From an uncultured Asticcacaulis sp. (GTDB taxonomy: Bacteria; Pseudomonadota; Alphaproteobacteria; Caulobacterales; Caulobacteraceae): 23,341 bases of DNA. The stretch is from contig CAMLLA010000013.1 of assembly GCA_946480525.1 (NCBI GenBank), forward strand, positions 1-23,341, read 5' to 3'. Of this stretch, positions 1 through 7,590 are shown in pieces. The notes under the pieces are model-generated. The model had not been told where the DNA came from and searched no databases. It worked only from the letters and a program-made list of their open reading frames with translations. The position numbers and the translations under genes were made by a program. The first letter of the stretch is position 1; every line of letters starts with the position of its first letter.

Positions 1-790
1 GCATACCGACGCAGGCGCCGACCGGATCGATCGAGCTGTCGTTGGACAGGACGGCCATCTTGGCGCGCGAACCCGGGTCGCGGGCAACCGACTTGATTTC
101 GATGACGCCGTCGTAGATTTCCGGCACTTCCTGGGCGAACAGCTTGGCCATGAAGCCGCCATGGGCGCGGCTAAGCATGATCTGCGGGCCCTTGGTTTCG
201 CGGCGGACGTCGTAGATATAGGCGCGGATGCGGTCATTAACCTGGAAGGCTTCGCGCGGGATCGACTGGTCGCGGCGCATGATGCCTTCGCCACGGCCCA
301 GATCGACGATGACATTGCCATATTCGACGCGGCGCACCGTGCCGTTGACGATTTCGCCGACGCGGTCCTTGAACTCGTCGTACTGGCGCTCACGCTCGGC
401 TTCGCGCACCTTGTGCGTCACGACCTGGCGAGCCATCTGGGTCTGGACGCGACCCAGTTCGAACGGCGGCAGGGTCTCGACATATTCCTTGCCGACAAAG
501 GCTTCCTTGTCGCTGCGCAGCGACTCGGTCAGCGAACGCTGGGCATATTCGTTTTCGACCTCTTCGTCGTTCACGACGGTGACGTGACGCGTGATCGTCA
601 TTTCACCCGAACGGGCGTCGATGTGGACGCGGATGTCGTGGTCGGCGCCGTAACGGTTGCGCGCGGCCTTCTGGATCGCTTCTTCGATGGAAGCAATGAC
701 CACGGTCTTGTCGATCGACTTTTCGCGCGCGACGGCCTCTGCGATCTGCAGCAGTTCCTGGCGGTTGGCGCTAATCCCGGTGAAGCTCAT
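1..790 (-). CDS. nusA: Transcription termination/antitermination factor NusA (3' part missing)
   Basis: Reading the complement from an ATG at 790 gives about 263 residues beginning [20 protein letters not shown]. The frame is open to the window edge, so the C-terminal half lies outside. Visible are the N-terminal RNA-polymerase-binding domain (about 1-130), the S1 RNA-binding domain (about 145-200, with [19 protein letters not shown]) and the start of KH1 (from about 230, with [14 protein letters not shown]). NusA binds RNA polymerase and nascent RNA and modulates pausing, termination and antitermination. Its ATG overlaps the rimP stop in an ATGA, so the two are translationally coupled. The rimP-nusA order is the usual bacterial one. 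The start is chosen for this overlap and the family-typical N-terminus. Confidence 0.95.
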   Translation of the reverse strand, partial: MSFTGISANRQELLQIAEAVAREKSIDKTVVIASIEEAIQKAARNRYGADHDIRVHIDARSGEMTITRHVTVVNDEEVENEYAQRSLTESLRSDKEAFVGKEYVETLPPFELGRVQTQMARQVVTHKVREAERERQYDEFKDRVGEIVNGTVRRVEYGNVIVDLGRGEGIMRRDQSIPREAFQVNDRIRAYIYDVRRETKGPQIMLSRAHGGFMAKLFAQEVPEIYDGVIEIKSVARDPGSRAKMAVLSNDSSIDPVGACVGM

Positions 791-1431
791 CGGTGGGTGT
801 CCTCTTCCTCTTCGTCGTCGTTTGCAGCGTCGTCATCTTCGAAATCTTCGTCGTCTCCGAAGTCGTCGTCGCCGAAATCCTCTTCGTCCCCGTCCCTATC
901 TTCGTCTGACTGGGCCGCCCGTTTCTCGGCGCCCTTCTTCATCAGCTCATCGGTGAGAACCAGCTTGGCGTCGATGATCCAGGCAAACGGAATCATCGCC
1001 GTGTCTTCGTCGTCTTCCAGGTTGATCGCGACGTGATCGTCTTCGATTCCCGCCAGCACGCCACGAAAACGCTTGCGGCCCTCGGCCAGGCGGTCGAGTT
1101 CCAGGCGGGCTTCATAGCCCTCATAGGTCTCGAAATCCTCAAGGCGCGTCAACGGCCGGTCGATGCCGGGCGACGAGACCTCGAGAATGTATTCGCCGGA
1201 GATCGGATCGCTCTCGTCGATATAGGCCGAGATGGCGCGCGACAGGCGGGCGCATTCGTTGACATTGATGTCGCCGTCCGACTTGCGCTCGGCCATGATC
1301 TGAAGGCGGCGCGCGCCGCCGGGCTTGTTGGAGCCCATAAGGCGAATGCGCACGATGTTCAGCCCCAGCGTTTCGGCGATAGGGTCGAAAATCTCGATCA
1401 GCTTGCGGTCTTCAGTGGTCTTGGCGCGCAC
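787..1431 (-). CDS. rimP: Ribosome maturation factor RimP with long acidic tail
   Basis: 214 residues starting at a GTG (1431). The N-terminus [20 protein letters not shown], the core motif [14 protein letters not shown] and the position directly before nusA identify RimP, a cytoplasmic factor needed for 30S subunit maturation. The conserved fold ends near residue 174. The last 40 residues (175-214) are low complexity, with about 26 Asp/Glu and a repeated DFGDD unit. I see only a weak Shine-Dalgarno (GAAGAA region) before the GTG, and no better upstream start. The stop overlaps the nusA start by 4 bp. The leader contains a terminator-like hairpin ending about 20 nt before the start (see 1450-1480). 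Confidence 0.93.
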   Translation of the reverse strand: MRAKTTEDRKLIEIFDPIAETLGLNIVRIRLMGSNKPGGARRLQIMAERKSDGDINVNECARLSRAISAYIDESDPISGEYILEVSSPGIDRPLTRLEDFETYEGYEARLELDRLAEGRKRFRGVLAGIEDDHVAINLEDDEDTAMIPFAWIIDAKLVLTDELMKKGAEKRAAQSDEDRDGDEEDFGDDDFGDDEDFEDDDAANDDEEEEDTHR

Positions 1432-1449
1432 AGGGGTTCTTCAGGTAAC

Positions 1450-1480
1450 AAAAAAGCGGCGGTCCCTCCCGGGCCGCCGC
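1450..1480 (-). terminator. Intrinsic terminator hairpin in the rimP-nusA leader (possible attenuator)
   Basis: On the minus strand a 10-bp GC-rich stem (arms 1471-1480 and 1456-1465, one G-T pair, 5-nt loop) is followed at once by six T residues (1455-1450). This is a textbook factor-independent terminator. It ends about 19 nt before the rimP GTG and lies downstream of the predicted rimP promoter at 1514-1542. It could end read-through from the membrane-protein gene at 1544-2239, or act as an attenuator in the rimP-nusA leader. Confidence 0.75.
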
Positions 1481-1513
1481 CGAAGCCTTTCGGCAATCGG
1501 ACGATGTGGAGCC

Positions 1514-1542
1514 TATATAGGCGTCTCGCCGTCAAATGCCAA
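1514..1542 (-). promoter_or_regulatory. Predicted housekeeping promoter for rimP-nusA
   Basis: On the minus strand TTGGCA (1542-1537) and TATATA (1519-1514) are separated by exactly 17 bp, close to the sigma-70-type consensus. The predicted start near 1507 gives a leader of about 76 nt that includes the terminator hairpin. The -35 abuts the stop codon of the upstream gene (1544). Confidence 0.5.
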
Positions 1543-1543
1543 G

Positions 1544-2239
1544 TCAATTCTGAGAGGCGTCCCCACCGTCTTCCGGCTGAGGCGCCGCGTCCGCCGCTGG
1601 CTGGGGCTCCTCTGGCGCCAGATCATAGGCTGGCTCACCACTGAAGGCTTCTACATAAGGCTCCGCGATCGTTACCGGATAGAGCTGGCCCGAATACATC
1701 ATCAGGATCAGGTAGGTGACATAGACGCCGGCCCCTGCCACCACGACCAGGCAGGCGCCGCCCAGGCGTTTGTTGGTCTTTTTGAAGATATCATAGCAGA
1801 TGCAGCCGATGTGGACGAAGATCGCCATGGTCGCCAGGCCGTAATAGGGCAGGAAGAACCAGATCCACGGCTTGGTCAGCGTCACGGCGGCAAAGTCGAA
1901 ATTGGTGTCGAGATTGAACACCAACCGACCCATGAAGACACCGGCGACATGGAGGACGATGAAGAAGGCCATATAGGCGCCGGACGCCGCCTGAAGCTGG
2001 TGGATAAAGTCTTTTTTCTCCGCCCAGATTTTCCGTGCCAGGGCGATGCCGGTTATGACCTGGATGACGAAAGCCATCAACAGGACAAGCTCGACGATGG
2101 GGTGGCGATAGACCAGACGCGCGGCTTCAAGAAACTGCTGATGTGCGCCCTGCCCTTGCAAACCCACCAGATGGTTGGCGAAATGCAGACATATAAAGGC
2201 AAAGATGAATCCCGCCGAAACCTTATGCAGGCGTTCCAT
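1544..2239 (-). CDS. Five-helix membrane protein resembling SdhC/FrdC-type cytochrome b anchors
   Basis: 231 residues from an ATG at 2239, with a good Shine-Dalgarno (GGGGGAG) upstream. About five hydrophobic helices are visible: near 8-26, 47-68, 84-103, 118-142 and 150-172. They are followed by a Pro/Ala/Glu/Asp-rich tail (about 190-231). Histidines within helices (H19 and H23 in helix 1, H97 in helix 3, in SGAYMAFFIVLHVAG) and the overall pattern recall the heme-b membrane subunits of succinate dehydrogenase/fumarate reductase. No flavoprotein or iron-sulfur subunit gene is adjacent, so this is not a standard Sdh operon. I do not recognise a named gene; heme binding is inferred. It follows trmB by 77 bp and precedes rimP. 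Confidence 0.6.
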   Translation of the reverse strand: MERLHKVSAGFIFAFICLHFANHLVGLQGQGAHQQFLEAARLVYRHPIVELVLLMAFVIQVITGIALARKIWAEKKDFIHQLQAASGAYMAFFIVLHVAGVFMGRLVFNLDTNFDFAAVTLTKPWIWFFLPYYGLATMAIFVHIGCICYDIFKKTNKRLGGACLVVVAGAGVYVTYLILMMYSGQLYPVTIAEPYVEAFSGEPAYDLAPEEPQPAADAAPQPEDGGDASQN

Positions 2240-2316
2240 TCACGCACTCCCCCGGAAACCAAAGGTTAACATGTCTTAATTTGGGAAGCTTGGCTAGGGG
2301 TGCGGATGTACAGGCC

Positions 2317-3012
2317 TCAACGCGGCCGGCGCACGAAATCCAGGAATACCGGTTTGCAGTCGCCAAGGCCCTTGGTTTCATAACGTGTCGTCAGGTGATC
2401 TTCAGGCGCGTTATTCCAATCGGCCTGGCTTTGGGCGGGCCATACGAAGTCCGGGCTGGCCAGAAACCGTTCCAGCGTCCAATCGGCGTAACCCGCCCAG
2501 TCGGTCGCAAAGCGCAGGCGTCCATTGTCCTTGAGCAGTCTGGCAAAGGCAGCGACGGTTTCCGGCTGGATCAGCCGGCGTTTATTGTGACGCGCCTTGT
2601 GCCACGGATCGGGAAACAGGATGAAGATGCGGCTGAGACTGGCGTCGGGCAGCTTGTCGAGGAGGGGGCGCGCGTCATCACTCAGGATACGGACATTGTG
2701 CAGGTCCTGCTCGTCGACATGGCGAAGCGCCGAACCCACGCCGTTGAGAAACGGCTCGCAGCCGATCAGGGTCACACCCGGATTGCGCGCCGCCTGCCCC
2801 GCCAGGTGCTCGCCGCCGCCGAAACCGATCTCAAGCCACAGGTCGTCAGCCTTGAGAATAGACGGCAGGCTGTCATCAGTCACGGCGATGCGGGGCAGAA
2901 GCGTGTCGAACAGCCCGGCCTGGCGGGGTTTAAGTGTCCGCGCCTTGATGCGGCCGAACGAGCGCAGCGGCCGCGTCTGAATATTGGGTGCTTTGGGATT
3001 GTCCTCGGTCAT
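2317..3012 (-). CDS. trmB: tRNA (guanine-N7)-methyltransferase TrmB
   Basis: 231 residues from ATG 3012. TrmB uses S-adenosylmethionine to make m7G46 in the variable loop of tRNA. The SAM-binding motif LEIGFGGG is at 60-67, the family signature FPDPWHKARHNKRR at 133-146 and TRYETKG near 209-215. The length is typical for the alphaproteobacterial family. It lies 105 bp after metK, which makes its cofactor, but a strong terminator between them suggests separate transcription. I found no convincing -35/-10 pair in the short upstream gap. Confidence 0.95.
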   Translation of the reverse strand: MTEDNPKAPNIQTRPLRSFGRIKARTLKPRQAGLFDTLLPRIAVTDDSLPSILKADDLWLEIGFGGGEHLAGQAARNPGVTLIGCEPFLNGVGSALRHVDEQDLHNVRILSDDARPLLDKLPDASLSRIFILFPDPWHKARHNKRRLIQPETVAAFARLLKDNGRLRFATDWAGYADWTLERFLASPDFVWPAQSQADWNNAPEDHLTTRYETKGLGDCKPVFLDFVRRPR

Positions 3013-3069
3013 TCGGGGCTCTTAAATCGCAATCTTCAAAGTGTGAAGCGGTTTTCAATCACACAAAAG

Positions 3070-3099
3070 AAAAGGCCTCCCGTCACCGGAAGGCCTTTT
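3070..3099 (-). terminator. metK rho-independent terminator
   Basis: AAAAGGCCT (3070-3078) and AGGCCTTTT (3091-3099) form a perfect 9-bp stem that extends by two more pairs past one mismatch. On the minus strand the hairpin is followed by TTTTCTTTT. It begins 18 bp after the metK stop. The flanking A and T runs make it plausibly functional on both strands, although no plus-strand gene precedes it. Confidence 0.8.
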
Positions 3100-3117
3100 C
3101 CCTGTCAGTGCGTTTGA

Positions 3118-4296
3118 TCAGGCGCCGAATTCGGATTTCAGCGCCGCGACCAGATCGGTCTTTTCCCACGAGAAGCCGCCCTCTGCATCCGGCGTGCGGC
3201 CGAAGTGGCCGTAGGCGGTCGTGCGCTCATAGATCGGGCGGTTGAGGCCCAGGTGCAGGCGGATGGATTTCGGCGTCAGGCCACCGATCAGTTCGGGCAG
3301 GACCTTTTCCAGCTTCTCGACGTCGACTTGGCTGGTGCCATGCGTATCGACATAGAAGGACAAGGGACGCGCCACGCCGATGGCATAGGAGACCTGAAGC
3401 GTGCACTTTTTCGCCAGGCCCGCCGCGACGACATTCTTGGCCAGATAGCGCAGGGCATAGGCTGCCGAACGATCGACCTTGGTCGGGTCCTTGCCCGAAA
3501 ACGCGCCACCACCGTGGGGCGCCGCGCCGCCATAGGTGTCGACGATGATCTTACGGCCGGTCAGGCCGGCGTCGCCGTCGGGACCGCCGATGACGAAATT
3601 GCCGGTCGGATTGACCAGCCATTCCGTGTCCTTGCCGACCAGTTCTGCCGGCAGGACTTCCAGGGCGTAAGGCTTGATGATGGCTTCGACGTCCTTAGGG
3701 CTAAGGCCGTCCTTGTGCTGGTGCGACACCAGGATCTTCAGGATCTTGCTGGGAACGCCGTTTTCATACTGGACGGTCACCTGGCTCTTGGCGTCAGGCT
3801 CGAGATTATGCTCGCCGCCATGGCGGGCTTCGGCCAGGCGGCGCAGGATGTTGTGCGACCACTGCAACGGGGCGGGCGTCAGTTCCGCCGTCTCGTCCGT
3901 GGCATAGCCGAACATGATGCCCTGATCGCCCGCGCCTTCGTCCTTGTTACCGCCGGCGTCGACGCCCATGGCAATGTCGGCCGATTGCGCATGCAGGTGA
4001 CAGGCATAATCCGCCATCGCCCAGTGGAACCCTTTTTGTGCGTAGCCGATATCCTTGACGGCGCGGCGTACGTTGTCCTCAAGGCCGCCGATAATGTCGC
4101 TGATCTGGTCGTCGCCAGCGCGGACTTCGCCGGCCAGAACGATACGGTTTGTGGTGACCAGGGTTTCACAGGCCACGCGCGCTTCGGCATCGCGGCTCAG
4201 GAACGCGTCGACGACGACGTCGGAAATACGGTCGGCAACCTTGTCGGGGTGACCTTCGGAAACGCTCTCGGAAGTGAAGATATAGGAAGGTCGCAT
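3118..4296 (-). CDS. metK: S-adenosylmethionine synthetase (methionine adenosyltransferase)
   Basis: 392 residues, the usual MetK length, from ATG 4296. The enzyme condenses ATP and methionine to S-adenosylmethionine in the cytoplasm. The ATP-site motif GHPDK is at 15-19, the signature [12 protein letters not shown] at 121-132 and the glycine-rich phosphate loop [16 protein letters not shown] at 262-277. The Shine-Dalgarno is modest (AGAGAG). Expression is probably controlled by a palindromic operator overlapping its promoter (4339-4367), with a small hairpin at the start of the short leader (4315-4331). It ends in a clear terminator. The upstream neighbour is an XRE regulator on the same strand. 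Confidence 0.98.
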   Translation of the reverse strand: MRPSYIFTSESVSEGHPDKVADRISDVVVDAFLSRDAEARVACETLVTTNRIVLAGEVRAGDDQISDIIGGLEDNVRRAVKDIGYAQKGFHWAMADYACHLHAQSADIAMGVDAGGNKDEGAGDQGIMFGYATDETAELTPAPLQWSHNILRRLAEARHGGEHNLEPDAKSQVTVQYENGVPSKILKILVSHQHKDGLSPKDVEAIIKPYALEVLPAELVGKDTEWLVNPTGNFVIGGPDGDAGLTGRKIIVDTYGGAAPHGGGAFSGKDPTKVDRSAAYALRYLAKNVVAAGLAKKCTLQVSYAIGVARPLSFYVDTHGTSQVDVEKLEKVLPELIGGLTPKSIRLHLGLNRPIYERTTAYGHFGRTPDAEGGFSWEKTDLVAALKSEFGA

Positions 4297-4314
4297 AATC
4301 GGCGCTCTCTGAAA

Positions 4315-4331
4315 TACGGGCCCTTCCCGTA
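4315..4331 (-). other. Small hairpin in the metK 5' leader
   Basis: TACGGG (4315-4320) and CCCGTA (4326-4331) form a 6-bp stem with a 5-nt loop, placed almost exactly at the predicted transcription start (about 4332). It would sit at the 5' end of the metK mRNA, where such stems often protect the transcript. A leader of about 35 nt is too short for a known SAM riboswitch. Confidence 0.4.
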
Positions 4332-4338
4332 CTTCATA

Positions 4339-4367
4339 ACCATATAAAGATATGTTTATATGATCAA
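4339..4367 (-). promoter_or_regulatory. metK promoter with embedded palindromic operator
   Basis: On the minus strand TTGATC (4367-4362) and TATGGT (4344-4339) are 17 bp apart, a plausible sigma-70-type promoter. The spacer is filled by a 22-bp palindrome (4341-4362), CATATAAA-N6-TTTATATG, with perfect 8-bp arms running into both hexamers. That is classic repressor geometry. I recall similar ATATAAA...TTTATAT palindromes being assigned to SAM- or SAH-responsive regulators of methionine-cycle genes in proteobacteria, but cannot verify the match. The regulator is not identified here. Confidence 0.65.
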
Positions 4368-4401
4368 GCTGATATTGCGCTGGATAGCAGACACAATGAT
4401 T

Positions 4402-4424
4402 GGCCCCGCGCGGTTCGCGGGGTC
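4402..4424 (-). terminator. GC-rich hairpin after the XRE regulator
   Basis: CCCCGCG (4404-4410) and CGCGGGG (4416-4422) form a perfect stem with a 5-nt loop, about 22 bp after the regulator's stop codon. No run of T follows on the minus strand, so this may be a weak or Rho-assisted end. It separates the regulator from the metK promoter. Confidence 0.45.
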
Positions 4425-4446
4425 ATCACATCAGATGCAGGGCGCC

Positions 4447-4866
4447 TCAGGCGTCGTCATCTTCGGCAAGCGAACGAACCAGCTCAAGCACACGGCGACG
4501 CAGCTTGGCCGATTTGATGCGCGGAAAAGCTTCCGCCAGTTCGATGCCTTCGGTCGTCATCAGAAATCCATGTACGAACTGTTCGGATTCGGATTCGGAG
4601 AAACCTTCAACCGCTTCCGTCTGGCCATAGCCTTCAAAGAAGTAGGCAACCGGGGCTTTCAACGCTCGAGCAATTTCGTAGAGTTTCGAAGCACTGATAC
4701 GATTGGAACCACGTTCGTACTTCTGAACTTGCTGAAAAGTAAGATCTATAGTCTCGGCAAGACCTTCCTGACTCATACCCAGAAACTTACGCCTCATCCT
4801 GACGCGCGCACCAACATGCAAATCCACAGGATTGGGGCTACGGTCCGTCTTTAAATTGTCGTCCAA
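4447..4866 (-). CDS. XRE/Cro-type HTH transcriptional regulator
   Basis: 139 residues. A helix-turn-helix of the Cro/C1 type spans about 18-72 (VGARVRMRRKFLGMSQEGLAE ... LTFQQVQKYERGSNRISASKLYEIARAL), followed by VAYFFEGY, a hallmark of the alphaproteobacterial PraR/SinR-like group. The start is a TTG at 4866, preceded by AGAGG at proper spacing. Later GTG/TTG codons would cut into the conserved SPNPVDLHVGARVRMRR segment. A metK-XRE-lnt order is, from memory, shared with Caulobacter. Targets are unknown; whether it acts on metK cannot be read from sequence. Its upstream region has two ACATGT palindromes 21 bp apart. Confidence 0.85.
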   Translation of the reverse strand: MDDNLKTDRSPNPVDLHVGARVRMRRKFLGMSQEGLAETIDLTFQQVQKYERGSNRISASKLYEIARALKAPVAYFFEGYGQTEAVEGFSESESEQFVHGFLMTTEGIELAEAFPRIKSAKLRRRVLELVRSLAEDDDA

Positions 4867-4919
4867 CTTTGCCTCTACTTTTTTGTCATTGTTAGTTAAT
4901 GCGCCAACTACTCAACAGC

Positions 4920-4946
4920 ACATGTCAGGAATATAACGAAACATGT
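4920..4946. promoter_or_regulatory. Twin ACATGT palindromes upstream of the XRE regulator
   Basis: ACATGT occurs at 4920-4925 and again at 4941-4946, exactly 21 bp (two helical turns) apart, flanking a TATATT-like hexamer on the minus strand. A further palindrome TTTGCGCAAA lies at 4958-4967. The layout suggests a dimer-pair operator for the neighbouring XRE gene, possibly autoregulatory. This is inference from spacing only. Confidence 0.3.
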
Positions 4947-4985
4947 TTATGAAATCGTTTGCGCAAATACGCTTACCCTATCGAT

Positions 4986-6716
4986 CTAAAAAGGGCGCGT
5001 GCCGTCCTTGTTAGTCCGGCGTAGAAAAGTATCAAAAGTAAAAACAATCAAGGGAAAAAGATACAACCAAATCAGAACCCCAAAACGCATGGTTGAGTAT
5101 GGGGTATGATTTACACGGTTTGGAATAATCACATCCATGTAGCCACGTTCACCTGTTGCGAGACTATTTCCCTGAACTGCCCTACCCAGAGGATCAACCA
5201 ATACGGATATTCCCGTTGGGGTTGATCTTATCATAGGAAGCCCCTCTTCTATTGCGCGATAACTGGCAAGATTAAGATGCTGGCGCGGACCCGTTGTCGG
5301 GCCGAACCAGGCATCGTTCGAAATGTTCACAATCCAGTGTGGTCGCCTTGGGTCATTGTCATCGGCATAGGACGTCATATCCAGGCTGGGGAATATGCCT
5401 TCGTAACAGATGAGCGGCAGAAAACGCGGGATCGAAGCGAACTGTACAGGTCTTGTACGTTCGCCCGGCGTGAAACTGTCGTCGAAGTGAGTAAGGGCGC
5501 TGAAGCCCAGGGCGTTCAGTACCGGTGCGACCGGTGTAAATTCGCCGAACGGCACCAACTTGTACTTGTTGTATACGCCGTCCACAATCATTTGCTGTTC
5601 TGACTGGTGCGCAATGAGCATGGAGTTGCGCCATAACAAACGGCCATCCATTTGAACTTCCTGCCGTGTCACACCCATGATCAGCGACTGATTGTCGCGG
5701 AGCATGCTCGACAGGATTGGCGCAGTCCATGAATCGTAAGCGAACAGGTCATTTGCCGTAGAGGGTAACGCGCCCTCCGGCCATATGACGACATCCGGGG
5801 CGTTCGCATCCGGCAGCAGAGGGCCGTCTATCTCTTCGGGCACCGCATTTTTGGGCCAGATCACCTTGCCGCCGCCCGGCTTTGCCGGCGCCCGGGTCAT
5901 TGCGACATAATCCGTGAAGATGTTGTCGAATGTCCCGCGCGTCCATTTCGCCCGCTGGCCTATACTGGGCTGGACGACACGCACCACCAGTCCGGACGGT
6001 TGCACGACCGTTGCCGCAAGTCGAACCTCACCAGCAATGAAACAAGCCGCCCAAAGCCCGGCGCCACAAATGACCGGCCAGAAACCTTTCATGCCCTTGG
6101 CGGGGCGGACGACCGCCACGCTGGAAAAGATCAGGACCGTTATAAAGCTCAAGCCATAGACGCCGACATAGGCGGCCATCTGCGACATGGCGCCGCCGGC
6201 CTTCCAGGTCGAACCCGCCGGATTCCAGGGAAAGCCGGACAATACGGTGCCGCGCAGGACTTCGAACAGGCAGAACAGGCCTGTGAACAGGAGGAAGCGA
6301 TGAAGGCCGTCCGAGCGGAAACGCCGATAAGTGAGCGCAAACACGCCCCAGAACAGGCCGATGCCTGATGGCAGCAGGGTGGCGGCAAACGGCGCCATCC
6401 AGCCATAGGTCTCTGCATCGACCAGGAAGGCTTCCGCCACCCAGAAACAGCTGACAAAAAAGTAGCAGAACCCAGCCAGCCAGCCGGCAAGGAAAATGCC
6501 GCGGCGTGGTCGCGCGCCAAAATCCTGCTCAAGAGCGAAGAGAAGGAGCGCATAGCCCAGAAGTCCCGGAAGGAAGCCAAAGGGCGGCTGAGCCAGCGCA
6601 ATCAGGACGCCCGATGCCGCTGCCAGAATACGAGGTCTTTGGCGCAACCTCGCGACTTCGCCCCGAATACGGGCGGCGGTCGAACCACCGAGCCAGGCGC
6701 GCGCGCGTTCAATCAT
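4986..6716 (-). CDS. lnt: Apolipoprotein N-acyltransferase
   Basis: 576 residues from ATG 6716. Lnt transfers the third acyl chain to the N-terminal cysteine of lipoproteins at the periplasmic face of the inner membrane. The first ~235 residues hold the hydrophobic helices; the nitrilase-like catalytic domain follows. The expected Glu-Lys-Cys triad is visible as E314 (IWPEGALP), K386 (YNKYKLVPFGEF) and C437 (LPLICYEGIFP). A second partial copy of the glutamate motif, VIWPKNAVP at 285-293, has Lys where the catalytic Glu would be. The start overlaps the CBS gene by 8 bp, so they are one operon. The last ~300 bp are only about 46% GC by hand count, well below neighbouring genes. Confidence 0.95.
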   Translation of the reverse strand: MIERARAWLGGSTAARIRGEVARLRQRPRILAAASGVLIALAQPPFGFLPGLLGYALLLFALEQDFGARPRRGIFLAGWLAGFCYFFVSCFWVAEAFLVDAETYGWMAPFAATLLPSGIGLFWGVFALTYRRFRSDGLHRFLLFTGLFCLFEVLRGTVLSGFPWNPAGSTWKAGGAMSQMAAYVGVYGLSFITVLIFSSVAVVRPAKGMKGFWPVICGAGLWAACFIAGEVRLAATVVQPSGLVVRVVQPSIGQRAKWTRGTFDNIFTDYVAMTRAPAKPGGGKVIWPKNAVPEEIDGPLLPDANAPDVVIWPEGALPSTANDLFAYDSWTAPILSSMLRDNQSLIMGVTRQEVQMDGRLLWRNSMLIAHQSEQQMIVDGVYNKYKLVPFGEFTPVAPVLNALGFSALTHFDDSFTPGERTRPVQFASIPRFLPLICYEGIFPSLDMTSYADDNDPRRPHWIVNISNDAWFGPTTGPRQHLNLASYRAIEEGLPMIRSTPTGISVLVDPLGRAVQGNSLATGERGYMDVIIPNRVNHTPYSTMRFGVLIWLYLFPLIVFTFDTFLRRTNKDGTRPF

Positions 6717-7590
6717 CCGCAGGCTGAAGATCTTCCGCCGTCGTGGTGCGTTTGTGCAGCCGCAGCTTCTTGATTCGGCGGGCGTCGGCGTCGACGACTT
6801 CTATGTCATAGCCAGCCTGGGGATAGGGCACCACCTCACCGCGTTGCGGCACGCGGCCGGCGAGAACCGTTACCAGGCCAGCCAGCGTATCGACTTCCTC
6901 TTCGGAATCTTCAGGAACCAGGTCGAGACCCAGCTTGTCTTCCAGCGTACTCAGTTCGACCCGGCCGTCGGCTTCGATCTGCCCGCCCGGCATACGGCGA
7001 ATGTCTTCTTCCGATGCTTCATCGTACTCGTCGTCAATGTCGCCGACGACGGCCTCGACCAGGTCTTCCATGGTGACAAGACCGTCCGTGCCGCCAAATT
7101 CGTCGATAACCAGCGCCATGTGCGTGCGCTGCGCCTTCATGCGCAACAACAGTTCTGCCGCGGTCATGGAGGACGGCACGTAAAGCACTTCGCGGCGCAG
7201 GCGATGGAGCACCGGCTCGGCCCAGTTCGGCGCCGAGCGCCCTGGCTCAGGCGCCAGCAGCTTCAACACGTCCTTGATGTGCAAGACACCTACGGGATCG
7301 TCGAGCGTTTCACGATAGATGGGCAGACGCGAATGTTCGCTTTCAACGCACAGGCTGACGACGTCGGCAAGCGTGGCGGACAGCTCGACCGAGACGATGT
7401 CGACGCGGGGCGTCATGACATCGGCAACCGTCAGGCTCTGGAATTCGCGGGCGTGGGTGATCAGGTCGCTGGTCGCCGCCGTGTCTTCCACAGCGGCAGC
7501 GGAACCGTCGGAACGGTCCGAGTGCTTCTTGCCGAAATTGAACCAGGCCAACGGATTGAAACTCCCCGCCTGTCGATCCTTATCAGCCAT
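6709..7590 (-). CDS. CBS-domain protein of the CorC/HlyC family
   Basis: 293 residues from ATG 7590. Two CBS domains are visible (about 57-112, beginning VMTPRVDIVSVE, and about 135-185, with HMALVIDEFGGTDGLVTMEDLVEAVVGDI). They are followed by a CorC_HlyC transporter-associated domain (about 205-285). No transmembrane segment is present, so this is the short soluble CorC type rather than the full membrane transporter. CorC-type proteins are linked to magnesium/cobalt homeostasis, but the exact role of the ybeY-linked member is uncertain. It overlaps ybeY by 8 bp and lnt by 8 bp. The ybeY-corC-lnt arrangement is widely conserved in proteobacteria. Confidence 0.9.
   Translation of the reverse strand: MADKDRQAGSFNPLAWFNFGKKHSDRSDGSAAAVEDTAATSDLITHAREFQSLTVADVMTPRVDIVSVELSATLADVVSLCVESEHSRLPIYRETLDDPVGVLHIKDVLKLLAPEPGRSAPNWAEPVLHRLRREVLYVPSSMTAAELLLRMKAQRTHMALVIDEFGGTDGLVTMEDLVEAVVGDIDDEYDEASEEDIRRMPGGQIEADGRVELSTLEDKLGLDLVPEDSEEEVDTLAGLVTVLAGRVPQRGEVVPYPQAGYDIEVVDADARRIKKLRLHKRTTTAEDLQPADD

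Noticed and set aside
161..1036. Plus-strand open frame with a poly-serine stretch, antisense to nusA-rimP
   Set aside because: The serine run is simply the reverse of the acidic RimP tail; both minus-strand genes are clear family members.
4297..4340. A SAM-sensing riboswitch in the metK leader
   Set aside because: The predicted leader is only about 35 nt with one 6-bp stem, too short for SAM-I, SAM-II or SAM/SAH aptamers. The palindromic operator explains regulation better.
3205..4347. 380-codon plus-strand frame opposite metK
   Set aside because: It is a shadow of metK; no recognisable protein family and no ribosome-binding site of note.
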